64,000 nt of DNA from Pogonophryne albipinna. Taxonomy: Eukaryota > Chordata > Actinopteri > Perciformes > Artedidraconidae. Positions within the stretch are counted from its first letter, which is position 1. Every line of letters starts with the position of its first letter. Where the stretch lies: contig CM053249.1 of NCBI GenBank assembly GCA_028583405.1, forward strand, positions 37,859,686 through 37,923,685, written 5' to 3'. Below, in pieces: positions 1-64,000 of this stretch. The notes beneath the pieces are model-generated. The model ran no database searches. It saw nothing but the letters and a program-made list of their open reading frames with translations, and was not told the origin of the DNA. The position numbers were made by a program, and so were the translations under genes.

Positions 1-2893
1 CCTGCTGATGTTCAGGTGTATATCAGTATGTAGTGTCTCTACTTTAAAGAGTCCTCTCCTGCTGATGTTCAGGTGTATATCAGTGTGTAGTGTCTCTACT
101 TTAAAGAGTCCTCTCCTGCTGATGTTCAGGTGTATATCAGTATGTAGTGTCTCTACTTTAAAGAGTCCTCTCCTGCTGATGTTCAGGTGTATATCAGTAT
201 GTAGTGTCTCTACTTTAAAGAGTCCTCTCCTGCTGATGTTCAGGTGTATATCAGTATGTAGTGTCTCTACTTTAAAGAGTCCTCTCCTGCTGATGTTCAG
301 GTGTATATCAGTATGTAGTGTCTCTACTTTAAAGAGTCCTCTCCTGCTGATGTTCAGGTGTATATCAGTATGTAGTGTCTCTACTTTAAAGAGTCCTCTC
401 CTGCTGATGTTCAGGTGTATATCAGTATGTAGTGTCTCTACATTAAAGAGTCCTCTCCTGCTGATGTTCAGGTGTATATCAGTATGTAGTGTCTCTACTT
501 TAAAGAGTCCTCTCCTGCTGATGTTCAGGTGTATATCAGTATGTAGTGTCTCTACTTTAAAGAGTCCTCTCCTGCTGATGTTCAGGTGTATATCAGTATG
601 TAGTGTCTCTACTTTAAAGAGTCCTCTCCTGCTGATGTTCAGGTGTATATCAGTATGTAGTGTCTCTACTTTAAAGAGTCCTCTCCTGCTGATGTTCAGG
701 TGTATATCAGTATGTAGTGTCTCTACTTTAAAGAGTCCTCTCCTGCTGATGTTCAGGTGTATATCAGTATGTAGTGTCTCTACTTTAAAGAGTCCTCTCC
801 TGCTGATGTTCAGGTGTATATCAGTATGTAGTGTCTCTACATTAAAGAGTCCTCTCCTGCTGATGTTCAGGTGTATATCAGTATGTAGTGTCTCTACTTT
901 AAAGAGTCCTCTCCTGCTGATGTTCAGGTGTATATCAGTATGTAGTGTCTCTACTTTAAAGAGTCCTCTCCTGCTGATGTTCAGGTGTATATCAGTATGT
1001 AGTGTCTCTACTTAAAGAGTCCTCTCCTGCTGATGTTCAGGTGTATATCAGTATGTAGTGTCTCTACATTAAAGAGTCCTCTCCTGCTGATGTTCAGGTG
1101 TATATCAGTATGTAGTGTCTCTACTTTAAAGAGTCCTCTCCTGCTGATGTTCAGGTGTATATCAGTATGTAGTGTCTCTACTTTAAAGAGTCCTCTCCTG
1201 CTGATGTTCAGGTGTATATCAGTATGTAGTGTCTCTACTTTAAAGAGTCCTCTCCTGCTGATGTTCAGGTGTATATCAGTATGTAGTGTCTCTACTTTAA
1301 AGAGTCCTCTCCTGCTGATGTTCAGGTGTATATCAGTATGTAGTGTCTCTACTTTAAAGAGTCCTCTCCTGCTGATGTTCAGGTGTATATCAGTATGTAG
1401 TGTCTCTACTTTAAAGAGTCCTCTCCTGCTGATGTTCAGGTGTATATCAGTATGTAGTGTCTCTACTTTAAAGAGTCCTCTCCTGCTGATGTTCAGGTGT
1501 ATATCAGTATGTAGTGTCTCTACTTTAAAGAGTCCTCTCCTGCTGATGTTCAGGTGTATATCAGTATGTAGTGTCTCTACATTAAAGAGTCCTCTCCTGC
1601 TGATGTTCAGGTGTATATCAGTATGTAGTGTCTCTACTTTAAAGAGTCCTCTCCTGCTGATGTTCAGGTGTATATCAGTATGTAGTGTCTCTACATTAAA
1701 GAGTCCTCTCCTGCTGATGTTCAGGTGTATATCAGTATGTAGTGTCTCTACTTTAAAGAGTCCTCTCCTGCTGATGTTCAGGTGTATATCAGTATGTAGT
1801 GTCTCTACATTAAAGAGTCCTCTCCTGCTGATGTTCAGGTGTATATCAGTATGTAGTGTCTCTACTTTAAAGAGTCCTCTCCTGCTGATGTTCAGGTGTA
1901 TATCAGTATGTAGTGTCTCTACTTTAAAGAGTCCTCTCCTGCTGATGTTCAGGTGTATATCAGTATGTAGTGTCTCTACTTTAAAGAGTCCTCTCCTGCT
2001 GATGTTCAGGTGTATATCAGTATGTAGTGTCTCTACTTTAAAGAGTCCTCTCCTGCTGATGTTCAGGTGTATATCAGTATGTAGTGTCTCTACATTAAAG
2101 AGTCCTCTCCTGCTGATGTTCAGGTGTATATCAGTATGTAGTGTCTCTACTTTAAAGAGTCCTCTCCTGCTGATGTTCAGGTGTATATCAGTATGTAGTG
2201 TCTCTACATTAAAGAGTCCTCTCCTGCTGATGTTCAGGTGTATATCAGTATGTAGTGTCTCTACATTAAAGAGTCCTCTCCTGCTGATGTTCAGGTGTAT
2301 ATCAGTATGTAGTGTCTCTACTTTAAAGAGTCCTCTCCTGCTGATGTTCAGGTGTATATCAGTATGTAGTGTCTCTACATTAAAGAGTCCTCTCCTGCTG
2401 ATGTTCAGGTGTATATCAGTATGTAGTGTCTCTACTTTAAAGAGTCCTCTCCTGCTGATGTTCAGGTGTATATCAGTATGTAGTGTCTCTACTTTAAAGA
2501 GTCCTCTCCTGCTGATGTTCAGGTGTATATCAGTATGTAGTGTCTCTACTTTAAAGAGTCCTCTCCTGCTGATGTTCAGGTGTATATCAGTATGTAGTGT
2601 CTCTACTTTAAAGAGTCCTCTCCTGCTGATGTTCAGGTGTATATCAGTATGTAGTGTCTCTACTTTAAAGAGTCCTCTCCTGCTGATGTTCAGGTGTATA
2701 TCAGTATGTAGTGTCTCTACATTAAAGAGTCCTCTCCTGCTGATGTTCAGGTGTATATCAGTATGTAGTGTCTCTACTTTAAAGAGTCCTCTCCTGCTGA
2801 TGTTCAGGTGTATATCAGTATGTAGTGTCTCTACTTTAAAGAGTCCTCTCCTGCTGATGTTCAGGTGTATATCAGTATGTAGTGTCTCTACAT
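1..2893. repeat. 57-bp minisatellite array, about 50.7 copies
   Basis: Head-to-tail units of exactly 57 bp begin at base 1 (so the array continues off the left edge) and stop at about 2893, where unique sequence resumes. Copies are nearly identical. The main variant is ctctacTtt versus ctctacAtt just before the 'aaagagtcc' segment, interspersed along the array, plus a single-base deletion near 1012. Because 57 is 19 codons, both strands stay open and spurious ORFs of 335-644 aa appear. The array lies in the cog5 intron downstream of the last exon visible here. Confidence 0.97.
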
Positions 2894-3205
2894 GTCTCCA
2901 TGCTTTAATGTTCAAAAAGCTCTTTATTTTTCTCGTGCTGCAGCACCTCTTTTCACCCTCTGTCTGAAACCAGAGCCCAGTCTGCTCTGATTGGTTAGCT
3001 GCCCGGTTCTGTTGTGATTGGTCAACAGCTTAGAGATGTCCCCCCCCTTAGCCTATCACGTACAAAGTGTTCCATAGTGATGTGACTTTGTTACTGAAGT
3101 AAACAAAGGAGTCCAGTAGAGCAGAGATCATGCTCTGTGTATCTTCTCTGATAACTGGGGGGTTTCTGGAGGGAGTTCTTCAGGGGTCCCTGCAGAGGTA
3201 CTCAC

Positions 3206-59121
<55,916 letters not shown>

Positions 59122-59610
59122 CTGAAAAACAAGATGTGCTGTCAGTACAGTACAATTTCACACTTATTTGAAGAGGTCCCCTATTATACTGTTTTTCATC
59201 AATATATCCCAGGTCTCAGATATACACAAAACATGTCTGAAGTGTTTGGCTCCAAACACCAAACAGATCATTGCAGCATTACCCATAATCCCCTCTGTTT
59301 CAGCCCTGTTTCCAAAGTGCTGATTCTCTGTCTGTTACTTTAGATGAAAATAAGGAGCCCCTCCCCACGCCCCTCTGAGAGACATTTGGTTACAAAGAAC
59401 TCAATGGTGCTCTAGAGGAGATTCAGGTGATAAGGGGGGGGGGGGGTTACCTTGGTTGCTGATTGGCTGATGGGTACACAAGACAAAACATCGTTATGAC
59501 ATCATCAAGTGGCCAAAATCTGATCAGCTCATTTCCAGACAGGTTTTTATAGAAATGGATCAAAAAGAGAGAGAATCTTTGTTCCTGAAACTTTCAGAGT
59601 CTCTTTCCAC
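59122..59610. other. Intron upstream of cog5 exon 1, nothing recognised
   Basis: Includes a G run at about 59436-59447; no gene. Confidence 0.5.
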
Positions 59611-62600
59611 AGAGGGGACACATGTTGATGTAGAAGAGACATGAAGAAGAGGGGACACATGTTGATGTAGAAGAGACATGAAGAAGAGGGGACACATGTT
59701 GATGTAGAAGAGACATGAAGAAGAGGGGACACATGTTGATGTAGAAGAGACATGGAGAAGAGGGGACACATGTTGATGTAGAAGAGACATGTAGAAGAGA
59801 CATGAAGAAGAGGGGACACATGCTGATGTAGAAGAGACATGAAGAAGAGGGGACACATGTTGATGGAGAAGAGACATGAAGAAGAGGGGACACATGCTGA
59901 TGTAGAAGAGACATGGAGAAGAGGGGACACATGTTGATGTAGAAGAGACATGAAGAAGAGGGGACACGTGTTGATGTAGAAGAGACATGAAGAAGAGGGG
60001 ACACATGTTGATGTAGAAGAGACATGAAGAAGAGGGGACACGTGTTGATGTCGAAGAGACATGAAGAAGAGGGGACACATGTTGATGTAGAAGAGACATG
60101 AAGAAGAGGGGACACATGTTGATGTAGAAGAGACATGAAGAAGAGGGGACACATGTTGATGTAGAAGAGACATGAAGAAGAGGGGACACATGTTGATGTA
60201 GAAGAGACATGAAGAAGAGGGGACACATGTTGATGTAGAAGAGACATGAAGAAGAGGGGACACATGTTGATGTAGAAGAGACATGAAGAAGAGGGGACAC
60301 ATGTTGATGTAGAAGAGACATGAAGAAGAGGGGACACATGTTGATGTAGAAGAGACATGAAGAAGAGGGGACACATGTTGATGTAGAAGAGACATGAAGA
60401 AGAGGGGACACATGTTGATGTAGAAGAGACATGAAGAAGAGGAGACACATGTTGATGTAGAAGAGACATGAAGAAGAGGGGACACATGTTGATGTAGAAG
60501 ATATATGAAGAAGAGGGGACACATGTTGATGTAGAAGAGACATGAAGAAGAGGAGACACATGTTGATGTAGAAGAGACATGAAGAAGAGGGGACACATGT
60601 TGATGTAGAAGAGACATGAAGAAGAGGGGACACATGTTGATGTAGAAGAGACATGAAGAAGAGGGGACACATGTTGATGTAGAAGAGACATGAAGAAGAG
60701 GGGACACATGGTGATGTAGAAGAGACATGAAGAAGAGGGGACACATGTTGATGTAGAAGAGACATGGAGAAGAGGGGACACATGTTGATGTAGAAGAGAC
60801 ATGAAGAAGAGGGGACACATGTTGATGAAGAAGAGACATGGAGAAGAGGGGACACATGTTGATGTAGAAGAGACATGAAGAAGAGGGGACACATGTTGAT
60901 GAAGAAGAGACATGAAGAAGAGGGGACACATGTTGATGTAGAAGAGACATGAAGAAGAGGGGACACATGTTGATGTAGAAGAGACAAGAAGAGGGGACAC
61001 ATGTTGATGTAGAAGAGACAAGAAGAAGAGGGGACACATGTTGATGTAGAAGAGACATGAAGAAGAGGGGACACATGTTGATGTAGAAGAGACATGAAGA
61101 AGAGGGGACACATGTTGATGAAAAAGAGGGGACACATGTTGATGTAGAAGAGACATGAAGAAGAGGAGACACATGTTGATGTAGAAGAGACATGAAGAAG
61201 AGGGGACACATGTTGATGTAGAAGAGACATGAAGAAGAGGGGACACATGGTGATGTAGAAGAGACATGAAGAAGAGGGGACACATGTTGATGTAGAAGAG
61301 ACATGAAGAAGAGGGGACACATGTTGATGAAGAAGAGACATGAAGAAGAGGGGACACATGTTGATGTAGAAGAGACATGAAGAAGAGGGGACACATGTTG
61401 ATGTAGAAGAGACATGAAGAAGTGGGGACACATGTTGATGTAGAAGAGACATGAAGAAGAGGGGACACATGTTGATGTAGAGGAGACATGAAGAAGAGGG
61501 GACACATGTTGATGTAGAGGAGACATGAAGAAGAGGGGACACATGTTGATGTAGAGGAGACATGAAGAAGAGGGGACACATGTTGATGTAGAGGAGACAT
61601 GGAGAAGAGGGGACACATGTTGATGTAGAGGAGACATGAAGAAGAGGGGACACATGTTGATGTAGAAGAGACATGGAGAAGAGGGGACACATGTTGATGT
61701 AGAGGAGACATGAAGAAGAGGGGACACATGTTGATGTAGAAGAGACATGAAGAAGAGGGGACACATGTTGATGTAGAAGAGACATGAAGAAGAGGGGACA
61801 CATGTTGATGTAGAAGAGACATGGAAAAGAGGGGACACATGTTGATGTAGAAGAGACATGAAGAAGAGGGGACACATGTTGATGTAGAAGAGACATGGAG
61901 AAGAGGGGACACATGTTGATGTAGAAGAGACATGAAGAAGAGGAGAGACATGTTGATGTAGAGGAGACATGAAGAAGAGGGGACACATGTTGATGTAAAA
62001 GAGACATGAAGAAGAGGGGACACATGTTGATGTAGAGGAGACATGAAGAAGAGGGGACACATGTTGATGTAGAAGAGACATGAAGAAGAGGGGACACATG
62101 TTGATGTAGAAGAGACATGAAGAAGAGGGGACACATGTTGATGTAGAGGAGACATGAAGAAGAGGGGACACATGTTGATGTAGAAGAGACATGAAGAAGA
62201 GGGGACACATGTTGATGTAGAGGAGACATGAAGAAGAGGGGACACATGTTGATGTAGAAGAGACATGAAGAAGAGGGGACACATGTTGATGTAGAAGAGA
62301 CATGAAGAAGAGGGGACACATGTTGATGTAGAGGAGACATGAAGAAGAGGGGACACATGTTGATGTAGAAGAGACATGAAGAAGAGGGGACACATGTTGA
62401 TGTAGAAGAGACATGAAGAAGAGGGGACACATGTTGATGTAGAAGAGACATGAAGAAGAGGGGACACATGTTGATGTAGAAGAGACATGGAGAAGAGGGG
62501 ACACATGTTGATGTAGAAGAGACATGGAGAAGAGGGGACACATGTTGATGTAGAAGAGACATGGAGAAGAGGGGACACATGTTGATGTAGAAGAGACATG

Positions 62601-64000
62601 GAGAAGAGGGGACACATGTTGATGTAGAGGAGACATGAAGAAGAGGGGACACATGTTGATGTAGAAGAGACATGGAGAAGAGGGGACACATGTTGATGTC
62701 GAGGAGACATGAAGAAGAGGGGACACATGTTGATGTAGAAGAGACATGAAGAAGAGGGGACACATGTTGATGTAGAAGAGACATGAAGATGTAGAAGAGA
62801 CATGGAAAAGAGGGGACACATGTTGATGTAGAAGAGACATGAAGAAGAGGGGACACATGTTGATGTAGAAGAGACATGAAGAAGAGGGGACACATGTTGA
62901 TGTAGAAGAGACATGGAAAAGAGGGGACACATGTTGATGTAGAAGAGACATGAAGAAGAGGGGACACATGTTGATGTAGAAGAGACATGGAGAAGAGGGG
63001 ACACATGTTGATGTAGAAGAGACATGAAGAAGAGGAGAGACATGTTGATGTAGAGGAGACATGAAGAAGAGGGGACACATGTTGATGTAGAAGAGACATG
63101 AAGAAGAGGGGACACATGTTGATGTAGAGGAGACATGAAGAAGAGGGGACACATGTTGATGTAGAAGAGACATGAAGAAGAGGGGACACATGTTGATGTA
63201 GAAGAGACATGAAGAAGAGGGGACACATGTTGATGTAGAGACATGAAGAAGAGGGGACACATGTTGATGTAGAAGAGACATGAAGAAGAGGGGACACATG
63301 TTGATGTAGAGGAGACATGAAGAAGAGGGGACACATGTTGATGTAGAAGAGACATGAAGAAGAGGGGACACATGTTGATGTAGAAGAGACATGAAGAAGA
63401 GGGGACACATGTTGATGTAGAGGAGACATGAAGAAGAGGGGACACATGTTGATGTAGAAGAGACATGAAGAAGAGGGGACACATGTTGATGTAGAAGAGA
63501 CATGAAGAAGAGGGGACACATGTTGATGTAGAAGAGACATGAAGAAGAGGGGACACATGTTGATGTAGAAGAGACATGGAGAAGAGGGGACACATGTTGA
63601 TGTAGAAGAGACATGGAGAAGAGGGGACACATGTTGATGTAGAAGAGACATGGAGAAGAGGGGACACATGTTGATGTAGAAGAGACATGGAGAAGAGGGG
63701 ACACATGTTGATGTAGAGGAGACATGAAGAAGAGGGGACACATGTTGATGTAGAAGAGACATGGAGAAGAGGGGACACATGTTGATGTAGAGGAGACATG
63801 AAGAAGAGGGGACACATGTTGATGTAGAAGAGACATGAAGAAGAGGGGACACATGTTGATGTAGAAGAGACATGAAGAAGAGGGGACACATGTTGATGTA
63901 GAAGAGACATGGAAAAGAGGGGACACATGTTGATGTAGAAGAGACATGAAGAAGAGGGGACACATGTTGATGTAGAAGAGACATGGAGAAGAGGGGACAC
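59611..64000. repeat. 37-bp minisatellite array, about 118 copies, running off the window
   Basis: Units of 37 bp built from gaagaagaggggacacatg and ttgatgtagaagagacat. Single-base variants (gaGgagacat, atGgagaag, atggaAaag, aggAgacac) recur. Because 37 is not a multiple of three and the unit lacks minus-strand stops in any frame, all three minus frames are open for about 1470 codons. It sits in the cog5 intron upstream of the first visible exon and extends beyond the window. Confidence 0.97.

Noticed and set aside
8..2967. ORFs of 335, 635 and 644 aa on both strands
   Set aside because: The 57-bp unit is 19 codons and stop-free on both strands; this is a minisatellite, with identical peptides such as MFRCISVCSVSTLKSPLLL repeated without any codon-level selection.
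59547..64000. Minus-strand ORFs of 1468-1474 aa in three frames
   Set aside because: All three frames are open only because a stop-free 37-bp unit repeats; the products are the same repeated peptide in rotation. No start context, splice structure or homology.

Overview
The window is vertebrate nuclear DNA, almost certainly from a ray-finned (teleost) fish. Evidence: GT-AG introns, very long (CA)n tracts, and a teleost repeat set comprising a Rex3 retrotransposon with a (GGAT)n tail, L2/Maui-type LINEs, a Tc1-like element with IR/DR ends, and many hAT, PIF/Harbinger-like and other TIR elements with intact target-site duplications (TSDs). There are no prokaryotic features.

Two real protein-coding genes are present. 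Nearly the whole window lies inside cog5 (Golgi tethering complex subunit 5), transcribed right to left. Fourteen coding exons between 59121 and 3206 join into one uninterrupted reading frame of 1555 nt (about 518 codons). The 5' end of the gene lies beyond base 64000 and the 3' end before base 1. The largest intron seen (25921-51468, 25.5 kb) contains gpr22, an orphan class A GPCR, on the opposite (+) strand, in three coding exons (38203-40871, 440 aa). GPR22 also lies inside COG5 in mammals, so this is a conserved nested pair.

Everything else is intronic and repeat-rich. Four unrelated long minisatellites occupy the introns: a 57-bp unit (1-2893), a 66-bp unit (28509-30029), a 40-bp unit (49921-51200) and a 37-bp unit (59611-64000, running off the window). 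Dinucleotide tracts reach 206-255 bp; one abuts a cog5 splice acceptor. Mobile elements are densely nested: a TIR element with two hATs inside it (14481-17425), a Harbinger-like element with a hAT inside it (17984-19331), a hAT in the target duplication of a Rex3 (30166-32650), and a three-level nest (about 47097-49726). The very long ORFs in the minisatellites are products of repeat periodicity, not genes.

The points most worth following up are: a cog5 acceptor with no adenosine for about 220 nt upstream; a GC-AG intron in cog5; a miRNA-like 39-bp hairpin in gpr22 intron 2; gpr22's split coding region and missing extracellular-loop-2 cysteine; and the higher-order structure of the 37-bp array. 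Family names come from recognition of protein and terminal sequences without database searches.
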